Source: Actinomycetota bacterium (lineage in GTDB: Bacteria > Actinomycetota > Acidimicrobiia > Acidimicrobiales > GCA-2861595). Taken from it: a stretch of 13,799 bases of DNA. Shown here in pieces: positions 1 through 5,973 of this stretch. How positions within the stretch are numbered: position 1 is the first letter of the stretch; each line of letters starts with the position of its first letter. The DNA lies in NCBI GenBank assembly GCA_016781225.1, contig JADDQT010000002.1:27370-41168 (forward strand), read 5' to 3'. The position numbers were made by a program, and so were the translations under genes. The notes under the pieces were generated by a model. The model saw only the letters and a list, made by a program, of their open reading frames with translations. It made no database searches and was not told the DNA's origin.

Positions 1-285
1 GGTGAGTTGGCCGCCCAGATGCGTCCACGGTGTCCAGCCCGAACCGTCCCAGGCCTTGTGCCACAAGGCGTTGTCGAGTCCCCGCACCACCACGTCGAGA
101 CGGTCGGGTCCCCAGGACACGGCGGCGGGGTCGGAGGTGAGCTGGCCGCCCAGATGCGTCCACGGCGTCCACCCCGAGCCGGTCCACGCCTTGTGCCACA
201 AGGCGTTGTCCGTGCCCCGCACGAAGGTGTCCAGGCGACCGTTGGTCCACGACGCCACCGCCGGACCGGAGGTGAGCTGACCGCC
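1..285 (-). repeat. PLL-like propeller blades of the S8 protease (135-bp tandem repeat, diverged copy)
   Basis: Two complete 45-codon blades (285-151 and 150-16) and the start of a third (15-1) are visible. Each runs GGQLTS(G/D)P, then a W, RLD..VRG.DNALWHKAW, then GWTPWTHL. They are close relatives of the propeller repeats in the genes at 3425 and 5974, but differ at many bases, so this copy is outside the recent homogenisation seen between those two. Confidence 0.9.
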
Positions 286-2064
286 CAGGGGTTCCCATTG
301 GGACCAGGCCGACGCCACGACGAAGGCGGAGACTGAGTATGGGCCGGGACTCGTAGACCCGTTGTAGCTGCGAACGCGCAAGTAGTAGCGACCTGGGCTG
401 GTCGTCGGCACTCGGAGCTGCTCCGGGTCCCCGTCGAAGCCATCGTCGGCCTGGCCCAGGAGCCGGTGGTCGGGGCCGTAGACCTCGAGCAGCGGGTCCA
501 TCTGGGCAGCCTGGTCGGAGGGTCCCGCGGGCGGCGGCTCCACCGTGAAGGTGGCCGATCCCAAGGAGTTGATATTGACGTCGGTGTAGAACCAGTCGAC
601 GTCCCCCTCGGGCGAGATGGTGGGCGCAGCCGTGGCCGGTAGGGGCGACGCCCGGTCAAGTGCGTCGTTTGGCTCCAGCCCATCGGACGGCGGCAAGGAG
701 AGCGGTGGCAGCGGAGTCCCCCCCAGGGCGGCCGTCGGGTCGACGAAGCCGTCGCCGTAAGCGTCGTCCCGGCCACGCGGACCGGCGTCCCTGGCGGTGG
801 CCCGGAGGTGTCGGACGACCTGGTCCTGAGTCCATCCCGGGTTGGCGGAGCGCAGGAGCACCGCCATGCCGGACACCAGCGGGGCCGAGAAGGACGTGCC
901 CGTGAACGTGCTGTAAGCCTCCACGGGACCGGAAGCCGGATGGGTGGAGGTGATCCGGATGCCGGGGGCGGCGACGCTGTACCACGGCCCGTGATTGGAG
1001 AAGGCGGCAAAGTGGCCGGCGCTGTCGGTTGCCGTGACGCCCATCACGCCGGGGTAGGCGGCAGGGTAGAAGGGCTCGGACGAGGAGTAGTTGCCGGCCG
1101 CGGCCACGACGACGGCGTTCCGGGAGAGGCCGTAGTTGACGGCGTCCCGGATCATGGCGCTGTCGGCGGGAGCACCGAAGGACATGTTGATGACGTCGGC
1201 GCCCCGGTCTGCGGCCCACCTGATCCCCTCGGCGAGATCAGAGTCGAACCCTACGCTCTCCGAGTTGAGCACCTTGACGGGGAGGATCCTGGCCTTCCAT
1301 GCCGTACCCGCGACACCCAGGCCGTTGTCGGTCTTGGCTGCAGCGGTCCCGGCCACCATCGTGCCGTGCCCATTGTCATCGTCGGCCGTGCCGTCTCGGT
1401 TCACAAAGTCGTAGCCGGGCAGGATTCTGGGCTCCCCACCGGCAGTGTTGCCGGACAGGTCGGGGTGGTCGAGGTCGACCCCCGTGTCGAGGATGGCGAC
1501 GGTGACCGCGTCCGAACCGGTGTTGCGGTCCCAGGCGCTGGGCATGCCCAAGGTGTCGAGATAGCTCTGGCCTCCGCTGGTGAAGCGGGGATCGTTGGGC
1601 GAGGCGGCGGCTTTCCGGCGGTAGTTGGGCTCGGCGGCCTCCACGCCCTGCTCACCCTGGAGCCTTCGAACGACTTCTGCCGGGGCCTTCCCCGCGGTCG
1701 AGATCAGCGTGTAACCCGTCTCGCCTACCGGCTTCAGCATCCTCCCGCCCGCACGCGATGCCACCGCCTGGGCGGCCCGGTACGAGACCCTGGACCGGAA
1801 CCGCACGACCACGGTGCCGGGGTCCGAAGCCGCCCCGTCGGCACCCTTCTTGGCGCTCGACGCCACCTCCGGACTCGATGGCTTCCGGGCAGCCGGAGAC
1901 TCTGAGGTGGCTCGAGCGTGGCGGCCCATCGGGTAGCCGGCCATCACTAGTGCGACGGCGACCATGAGCAGGCACCGCGCCCACGGGGCAAAACGGGGCC
2001 GGGACTGGCCCTTTCGCTTCGACGGGTGTGAGCGGTCGGGCGTGGACGTCAAGGCCTCCCTCAT
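1..2064 (-). CDS. Secreted S8 (subtilisin-like) serine protease with PPC domain and PLL-like propeller, C-terminus outside window
   Basis: I translated this frame by hand; it is open through base 1, so only the first 688 codons are visible. Residues about 29-48 form a hydrophobic export signal after a basic N-region. Residues about 83-150 resemble the I9 inhibitor propeptide. The S8 domain follows with a complete catalytic set: D193 (ILDTGVD), H233 (NGHGT), oxyanion N325 (AAAGN) and S391 (GTSFSAP). Residues about 462-585 look like a bacterial pre-peptidase C-terminal (PPC) domain (LEPND, DVDWFYTDV, GRYYLRVRSY). From G594 on there are 45-residue PLL-like propeller repeats (first bases 285, 150 and 15, reading down). 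The protein is probably exported, self-activated and held at the surface by the propeller. The ATG at 2064 has no clear Shine-Dalgarno, but no other start lies upstream before the in-frame stop at 2113-2115. It is divergent from the ABC ATPase. The family call is secure; substrate is unknown. Confidence 0.93.
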   Translation of the reverse strand, partial: MREALTSTPDRSHPSKRKGQSRPRFAPWARCLLMVAVALVMAGYPMGRHARATSESPAARKPSSPEVASSAKKGADGAASDPGTVVVRFRSRVSYRAAQAVASRAGGRMLKPVGETGYTLISTAGKAPAEVVRRLQGEQGVEAAEPNYRRKAAASPNDPRFTSGGQSYLDTLGMPSAWDRNTGSDAVTVAILDTGVDLDHPDLSGNTAGGEPRILPGYDFVNRDGTADDDNGHGTMVAGTAAAKTDNGLGVAGTAWKARILPVKVLNSESVGFDSDLAEGIRWAADRGADVINMSFGAPADSAMIRDAVNYGLSRNAVVVAAAGNYSSSEPFYPAAYPGVMGVTATDSAGHFAAFSNHGPWYSVAAPGIRITSTHPASGPVEAYSTFTGTSFSAPLVSGMAVLLRSANPGWTQDQVVRHLRATARDAGPRGRDDAYGDGFVDPTAALGGTPLPPLSLPPSDGLEPNDALDRASPLPATAAPTISPEGDVDWFYTDVNINSLGSATFTVEPPPAGPSDQAAQMDPLLEVYGPDHRLLGQADDGFDGDPEQLRVPTTSPGRYYLRVRSYNGSTSPGPYSVSAFVVASAWSQWEPLGGQLTSGPAVASWTNGRLDTFVRGTDNALWHKAWTGSGWTPWTHLGGQLTSDPAAVSWGPDRLDVVVRGLDNALWHKAWDGSGWTPWTHLGGQLT

Positions 2065-2113
2065 TTGAGGAAGGGTCTCGGCGAAGACCGCCCCGACCTT
2101 GAGCGCGCCGTCC

Positions 2114-2119
2114 TATCGT
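2114..2119 (+). promoter_or_regulatory. Candidate -10 element (TATCGT) upstream of the ABC ATPase
   Basis: TATCGT fits the actinobacterial -10 pattern TANNNT, which is rare in DNA this GC-rich. It lies six bases before the GTG at 2126, the usual distance to a transcription start, so the transcript would begin at that GTG. No convincing -35 is seen. It is the only TA dinucleotide between the divergent genes. Confidence 0.45.
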
Positions 2120-2125
2120 CTCCCC

Positions 2126-2155
2126 GTGGACGCTGACCCGCTGGTGGCACCGTGA
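2126..2155 (+). CDS. Putative 9-codon leaderless upstream ORF overlapping the ABC ATPase start
   Basis: GTG at 2126 opens a frame reading VDADPLVAP and stops at TGA 2153-2155. That stop overlaps the GTG start of the ATPase (2152-2154) in the four bases GTGA. If transcription starts at 2126, as the -10 element suggests, this peptide would be translated leaderless and ribosomes could re-initiate on the ATPase. This is an inference from position alone. The peptide itself has no recognisable features, and a chance ORF of this length is common. Confidence 0.3.
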   Translation: MDADPLVAP

Positions 2156-3378
2156 GCGACGCCGCGGTGGTGGTCGACGGCGTGTCGAAGCGATTCCGCC
2201 TCTACCACGAGCGCAACCAGTCGCTCAAGGCCACCGTCATGCGCAAGCGCAGGTCGGTGGTGGAGGAGTTCTGGGCGCTGCGGGACGTGTCGCTCGAGAT
2301 TCCCGCCGGCATCACCTTCGGGCTGGTGGGCGAGAACGGCTCGGGCAAGAGCACCCTGATGAAGTGCATCACCAAGATCCTGAGGCCCGACGCCGGCTCG
2401 GTAACCGTGAACGGCAAGGCCTCGGCCCTGCTCGAGCTCGGCGCCGGCTTCCACCCCGAGCTCTCCGGTCGGGAGAACATCTTCCTCAACGGCTCGATCC
2501 TCGGGCTCAGCCGCAAGGAGCTGGATCGCCGGCTGGACGACATCGTGGACTTCGCCGGTCTGCACCAGTTCATCGACCAGCCGGTGAAGAACTACTCGTC
2601 GGGTATGTACGTGCGTCTCGGCTTCTCGGTGGCCATCAACGTGGATCCCGACGTCCTGCTCGTCGACGAGGTTCTGGCCGTGGGCGACGAGATCTTCCAA
2701 CGCCGGTGCCAGGAGAAGTTCATCGATCTGAAGGACGCAGGCAAGACCATCGTGCTCGTGACCCACGACCTGGCCGCCGTCACCAACCTCTGCGACGAGG
2801 CGGCGTGCCTGGAGAACGGCCGACTGAAGGTGGTCGACTCGGCCCGCCGGGTCGTCGATCAGTACATGAACTCGATGCAGGACGAAGGACCGGCGGTAGA
2901 GCACGAGTCAAACGGCGATCGCTGGGGTTCGGGAGAGGGCCGGATCGAACACGCCGAGCTCCTGGGCGCCGACGGTGCCCCGGTGACTCGGCCCCGCAGC
3001 GGTCAGGCTCTCACCTTCCGGTTTCACTACCAGCTCGACCAACCGATCGACCGTCCCGTGTTCGGGATGGCCGTTCACACCCTGGACGGGACCTACTTGA
3101 CCGGGCCCAACACCCGGTACACCGACTGTGTGCCCGACCGGCTCGAGGGCCGCGGTCACGTCGACCTCCACCTCGACCGTCTCTTGCTCCTTCCAGGCAC
3201 GTACGACCTGACGGCCGTGATCTACGACTACTCCTGCGTGCACCCCTACGACCACCGCCATCGTGCGTTCCGCTTCAACGTCGATCCCGGGGAGCTGCGT
3301 GAGACCCACGGCATGGTGTCCCTGGGAGGCCACTGGAGTGGGCCGCTGCCCACCCGACCACGCCACCAATCTGGGTGA
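2152..3378 (+). CDS. ABC transporter ATP-binding protein, Wzt/TagH type (polysaccharide export)
   Basis: This is the nucleotide-binding subunit of an ABC-2 exporter for an undecaprenyl-linked surface polysaccharide or teichoic-acid-like polymer. Residues 1-240 carry the full ATPase set: Walker A (GENGSGKST, 60-68), an NYSSGM signature (148-152), Walker B with catalytic Glu (LLVDE, 169-173) and the switch His (VTHD, 203-206). The LGAGFHPELSGRENI stretch is characteristic of this subfamily. Residues about 250-408 form a second, beta-rich domain in the position of the Wzt C-terminal carbohydrate-binding domain, which in O-antigen exporters recognises the modified end of the glycan. The GTG start has only a weak GGTGG upstream and overlaps a short upstream ORF. 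The matching permease lies at 5027, separated from it by the propeller gene at 3425. Function is confident; the glycan is unknown. Confidence 0.93.
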   Translation: MSDAAVVVDGVSKRFRLYHERNQSLKATVMRKRRSVVEEFWALRDVSLEIPAGITFGLVGENGSGKSTLMKCITKILRPDAGSVTVNGKASALLELGAGFHPELSGRENIFLNGSILGLSRKELDRRLDDIVDFAGLHQFIDQPVKNYSSGMYVRLGFSVAINVDPDVLLVDEVLAVGDEIFQRRCQEKFIDLKDAGKTIVLVTHDLAAVTNLCDEAACLENGRLKVVDSARRVVDQYMNSMQDEGPAVEHESNGDRWGSGEGRIEHAELLGADGAPVTRPRSGQALTFRFHYQLDQPIDRPVFGMAVHTLDGTYLTGPNTRYTDCVPDRLEGRGHVDLHLDRLLLLPGTYDLTAVIYDYSCVHPYDHRHRAFRFNVDPGELRETHGMVSLGGHWSGPLPTRPRHQSG

Positions 3379-3412
3379 CCTCACGGCGCGGTTGGCCCTC
3401 TGCGATGGCTAG

Positions 3413-3418
3413 TAGCCT
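3413..3418 (+). promoter_or_regulatory. Candidate -10 element (TAGCCT) for leaderless transcription of the propeller gene
   Basis: TAGCCT matches TANNNT and ends exactly six bases before the GTG start at 3425, which puts the transcription start on the start codon. There is no Shine-Dalgarno, as expected of a leaderless gene. A TTGGCC at 3392-3397 could be a poor -35 but leaves only a 15-bp spacer. Confidence 0.45.
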
Positions 3419-3424
3419 GGATCG

Positions 3425-5008
3425 GTGCGCTTGCGAACAGTGGTCGCCGTGGCGTTGCTAGGCGTCAACGCTCTCTTCACGCCCGATGCCCTGGCGGGAT
3501 CCCCACCTGGCGAATCGGGCGGCGACTCCCCTCCCGATGCCTTGCGTCCGACGCCCTTCGACCAGGAGCAGGCCGCCGAAGCGGGCCGTCAGTCCGCCGC
3601 CGGTTCCGGTTCCGAGGCCGCCACCGGGACGAGGCCTGGCGTGGTGTCGGCGAGTCAAGCCGGGCCGGTCACTTATCGGGTGTTCGCCACGCAGTACAAG
3701 CCCACGGTTCCCGGAAGCGTGGAGGTGGCCGTCCCCGACAAGTGCGTGAAGTTCGCAGCGCGCCGGGACAGCACCAACCTCAGTCGGTTCGGCTGCGCAC
3801 CCGGGTACCGCCTCGACCTCGACTACCGCGTCATGGTGACGCGGGACAGCGGCCAGCGAGCCGCCATTCCCGCAACCGAGGTAGGGCCGTGGAACGTCGA
3901 CGACAACTACTGGGCCGAGCCCGGCTCGCCCCGCCCCCGCCGCCGCTTTGCGGACCTGCCTCGCGGCACTCCAGAGGCCCAGGCTGCGTTCCAGCAGGAC
4001 TACAACGCCATGCCCTGCAACAACTTGAACGGCAGCCCCAGCGGGCGCACCGACGGTGCCGACCAGTTCTCTCGGTGTGTCCTGAACCCGGGTGGGATCG
4101 ACCTGTCGGTCGAGGCTGCAGCCCGGCTCGGTCTGCGCTACGCGCAGAACGAATGGGTCACCGTCTCCTTCCTCTGGGAGCCGGCTGCATCGGGCTGGGA
4201 GTCCCTGGGGGGCCACCTCACCTCCGGTCCGGCGGTGGCCTCTTGGGCCAACGGTCGCCTGGACACCTTCGTTCGCGGCCCCGACCAGGCCTTGTGGCAC
4301 AAGGCCTGGACCGGGTCGGGGTGGACACCGTGGACACATCTCGGGGGCTGGCTCACCTCCGATCCCGCCGCCGTGTCATGGGGGCCCAACCGCCTCGACG
4401 TGGTGGTGCGGGGCCCCGACAACGCCTTGTGGCATCGGGCCTGGGACGGCTCGGTGTGGACGCCGTGGACACACCTCGGGGGCCAGCTCACATCCGGACC
4501 GGCGATGGCGTCGTGGGGGCACAACCGCCTCGACGTGGTGGTGCGGGGTACGGACAATGCCTTGTGGCATCGGGCCTGGACCGGCTCGGTGTGGACGCCG
4601 TGGACACACCTCGGGGGCTGGCTCACATCCGATCCCGACGCCGTGTCGTGGGGGCCCAACCGCCTCGACGTGGTGGTGCGGGGCCCCGACAATGCCTTGT
4701 GGCATCGGGCCTGGGACGGCTGGGGCTGGACGCCTTGGACACACCTCGGGGGCCAGCTCACATCCGGACCGGCGATGGCGTCGAGGACCGAAAACGGCCT
4801 CGACATCTTCGTCCGGGGCACCGACAACGCCATGTGGCACAAGGCCTGGACCGGCTCTATGTGGTCGCCGTGGGTGCCGCTGGGAGGCCACCTCACATCG
4901 GACCCAGCCGCCGTGTCGTGGGCTCCCGACCGCCTGGACGTGTTCGTGCGTGGGCTGGACAACGCCATGTGGCACAAGTGGTGGCGGCCCACCGGCTGGG
5001 GGACCTGA
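3425..5008 (+). CDS. Secreted protein: possible DPBB-like domain plus six-repeat PLL-like beta-propeller
   Basis: The 527-residue product has a signal peptide (about 1-24, likely cut after DALA) and a low-complexity Pro/Ala/Ser/Glu linker to about residue 80. Residues about 82-253 form a domain with four cysteines (C107, C124, C198, C218), enough for two disulfides. It contains EVGPWNVDDNYW (152-163) and GIDLSVEAAARLGL (224-237). These resemble, in order, the DRGPF and IDLS-AA-LGM stretches of RlpA/expansin-type double-psi beta-barrels, which suggests a cell-wall role; this is fold-level inference only. Residues 262-527 are six 45-residue PLL-like repeats, the last shortened, with GWESL at 257-261 probably completing the last blade. 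The propeller DNA is identical to that of the amidase at 5974. The gene sits between the two halves of an ABC exporter and ends 18 bases before the permease. Confidence 0.85.
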   Translation: MRLRTVVAVALLGVNALFTPDALAGSPPGESGGDSPPDALRPTPFDQEQAAEAGRQSAAGSGSEAATGTRPGVVSASQAGPVTYRVFATQYKPTVPGSVEVAVPDKCVKFAARRDSTNLSRFGCAPGYRLDLDYRVMVTRDSGQRAAIPATEVGPWNVDDNYWAEPGSPRPRRRFADLPRGTPEAQAAFQQDYNAMPCNNLNGSPSGRTDGADQFSRCVLNPGGIDLSVEAAARLGLRYAQNEWVTVSFLWEPAASGWESLGGHLTSGPAVASWANGRLDTFVRGPDQALWHKAWTGSGWTPWTHLGGWLTSDPAAVSWGPNRLDVVVRGPDNALWHRAWDGSVWTPWTHLGGQLTSGPAMASWGHNRLDVVVRGTDNALWHRAWTGSVWTPWTHLGGWLTSDPDAVSWGPNRLDVVVRGPDNALWHRAWDGWGWTPWTHLGGQLTSGPAMASRTENGLDIFVRGTDNAMWHKAWTGSMWSPWVPLGGHLTSDPAAVSWAPDRLDVFVRGLDNAMWHKWWRPTGWGT

Positions 5009-5018
5009 CGGCCCGGTG
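4192..5018 (+). repeat. 827-bp direct repeat, copy A (propeller module plus 10 bases past the stop)
   Basis: This tract matches 7050-7876 with an offset of 2858 and I found no difference. The translations in all three forward frames and the antisense frames also agree. It begins at the GGGCTGG encoding GW before the first blade and runs through the TGA to the GGTG of a hairpin loop. Identity stops at A5019 versus G7877. Internally it holds blades starting at 4208, 4343, 4478, 4613, 4748 and 4883. Confidence 0.97.
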
Positions 5019-5026
5019 AAAGTTAG

Positions 5027-5824
5027 TTGACCACCATCGCTGAGTACATGAGCTCCAGACAGCTCATGGTCAACCTGACGTTGCGGGAGCTGCGGACCAA
5101 GTACAAGCGCACGGCGTTGGGATGGGCCTGGTCGCTCCTGAACCCGCTGGCCATCATGGTCATCTTTACCCTCGTCTTCCGGGTCTTCTTGAAGATAGAG
5201 CCGCCGACGGGCTCACCCAGCGGGCTCAAGAACTTCCCCCTATTCCTGCTCTGCGGCCTGCTCCCTTGGACCTTCCTGGTGAATGCCACCAACGGATCGA
5301 TCAACAGCCTGGTGACCAACGCCAACCTGATCAAGAAGAGCTACTTCCCCCGTGACCTCCTGGTGGCGTCCCAGGTGGTCGCCTGGCTCATCTCGCTCGC
5401 CATCGAGATGTCGCTGTTGACCCTCGTCTTCCTCATCATGGGAAACTTCAATCTGCTCTACCTACCGGTGGTGGTCCTCGTCATGTTGGCCCTCGCCGTC
5501 TTCCTCGCGGGACTGAGCCTGGCCCTGAGCGCAGCCAACGTCTACTTCCGAGACGTGCAGCACTTCGTGGGCATCCTCTTCCAAATCTGGTTCTACCTCA
5601 CGCCCGTCTTGTATCCGGTCTCTGAGGTTCCCGATCGAGCACGCTCTCTCTACGGGCTCAACCCCATGGTCGGATTCGTCGAGGCGTTCCGGGACTGCCT
5701 CTATCACGTTCGGCTGCCCTCCTTCGCCAGGCTCGGCTCCCTTCTCCTCGTGTCGGTTTTCAGCTTCGTGGTCGGTCTGTGGGTATTCAACAGGATGGAA
5801 GGCAGGCTGGCCGAAGAGCTGTGA
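5027..5824 (+). CDS. ABC-2 type polysaccharide export permease (Wzm/TagG type)
   Basis: The 265-residue integral membrane protein is the channel partner of the ATPase at 2152. An amphipathic cytoplasmic N-terminus (LTLRELRTKYKRTALGWAWSLLNP, residues about 17-40) is a hallmark of this family. Hydrophobic segments lie at about 37-55, 70-90, 113-137, 144-170, 183-200 and 236-256. The stretches NVYFRDVQHFVGILFQIWFYLTPVLYP (171-197) and LNPMVGFVEAFRD (211-223) are also typical. The length is normal. The TTG at 5027 gives the usual family N-terminus but has only a weak purine-rich GGTGAAAG ahead of it; ATG 5048 is an alternative. It follows the propeller gene by 18 bases and probably depends on read-through, because the hairpin that ends the duplicate cassette downstream is broken here. 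Confidence 0.93.
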   Translation: MTTIAEYMSSRQLMVNLTLRELRTKYKRTALGWAWSLLNPLAIMVIFTLVFRVFLKIEPPTGSPSGLKNFPLFLLCGLLPWTFLVNATNGSINSLVTNANLIKKSYFPRDLLVASQVVAWLISLAIEMSLLTLVFLIMGNFNLLYLPVVVLVMLALAVFLAGLSLALSAANVYFRDVQHFVGILFQIWFYLTPVLYPVSEVPDRARSLYGLNPMVGFVEAFRDCLYHVRLPSFARLGSLLLVSVFSFVVGLWVFNRMEGRLAEEL

Positions 5825-5840
5825 GGCCGCCGCCCCGGGC

Positions 5841-5869
5841 TTGACGTTCGCTGCTGCCTTCGCCACCCT
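5841..5869 (+). promoter_or_regulatory. Promoter of the PGRP gene: TTGACG, 17-bp spacer, CACCCT
   Basis: TTGACG (5841-5846) and CACCCT (5864-5869) are separated by 17 bases. The same two hexamers with the same spacing recur at 13184-13212 ahead of the paralogous PGRP gene, while the spacer sequence has largely diverged, which argues that the hexamers are functional. The -10 departs from TANNNT in its first base. It starts 17 bases after the permease stop, so the amidase has its own transcription unit. Confidence 0.6.
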
Positions 5870-5875
5870 TGCAGT

Positions 5876-5973
5876 GAGCGGAGGCTTCGCAGGCGGCGCC
5901 AGAGTCTGGCGGCTGAACCGGATCCTCCGGGCGTTGTGATCATTTCAGGACTTGAGGCCCGGGGGGTTCGTTC
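5876..5973 (+). promoter_or_regulatory. Structured 5' leader of the PGRP gene, conserved with the paralogue
   Basis: About 98 bases separate the predicted transcription start from the ATG. CGGAGG (5879-5884) can pair with CCTCCG (5924-5929), closing a domain that holds a perfect 7-bp dyad (5897-5911). The following TCCTCCGGG (5923-5931), GTGATC (5936-5941) and G-rich tract before the start all recur at matching distances in the leader at 13219-13313. GTG 5936 also opens a 13-codon frame whose TGA overlaps the ATG of the gene. The role, whether riboswitch-like, translational or protein-bound, is not known. Confidence 0.4.
5897..5911. repeat. Perfect 15-bp palindrome CGCCAGA-G-TCTGGCG
   Basis: Arms 5897-5903 and 5905-5911 are exact reverse complements around a single G. 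As DNA it resembles an operator downstream of the promoter; as RNA it forms a short hairpin within the leader. The exact palindrome is not repeated in the paralogue's leader, which has a different hairpin in that place. Confidence 0.45.

Noticed and set aside
656..1984. Several minus-strand frames of 84-187 codons and a 365-codon plus-strand frame (808-1905)
   Set aside because: They are out-of-frame or antisense readings of the S8 protease, whose own frame has an intact catalytic Asp, His, Asn and Ser.
2908..3384. Minus-strand frame of 158 codons opposite the ATPase C-terminal domain
   Set aside because: It is the antisense shadow of the Wzt-type C-terminal domain, with no start signal or family features.
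4138..4992. Long minus-strand frame of 284 codons opposite the propeller, repeated at 7029-7850 and partly at 1-336 on the plus strand opposite the protease
   Set aside because: It is the antisense of a GC-rich repeat whose third positions avoid stops on the other strand. The sense frame has clear domain structure and codon bias; the antisense product is only a low-complexity repeat.
4208..5005. Regular 135-bp tandem units as a CRISPR or non-coding satellite
   Set aside because: The units are coding without interruption, have no repeat/spacer structure, and translate to a known propeller-blade pattern.
5027..5334. Minus-strand frame of 103 codons opposite the permease, and the 134-codon one at 5462-5866
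   Set aside because: Both lie opposite a well-supported membrane protein gene and have no recognisable features.
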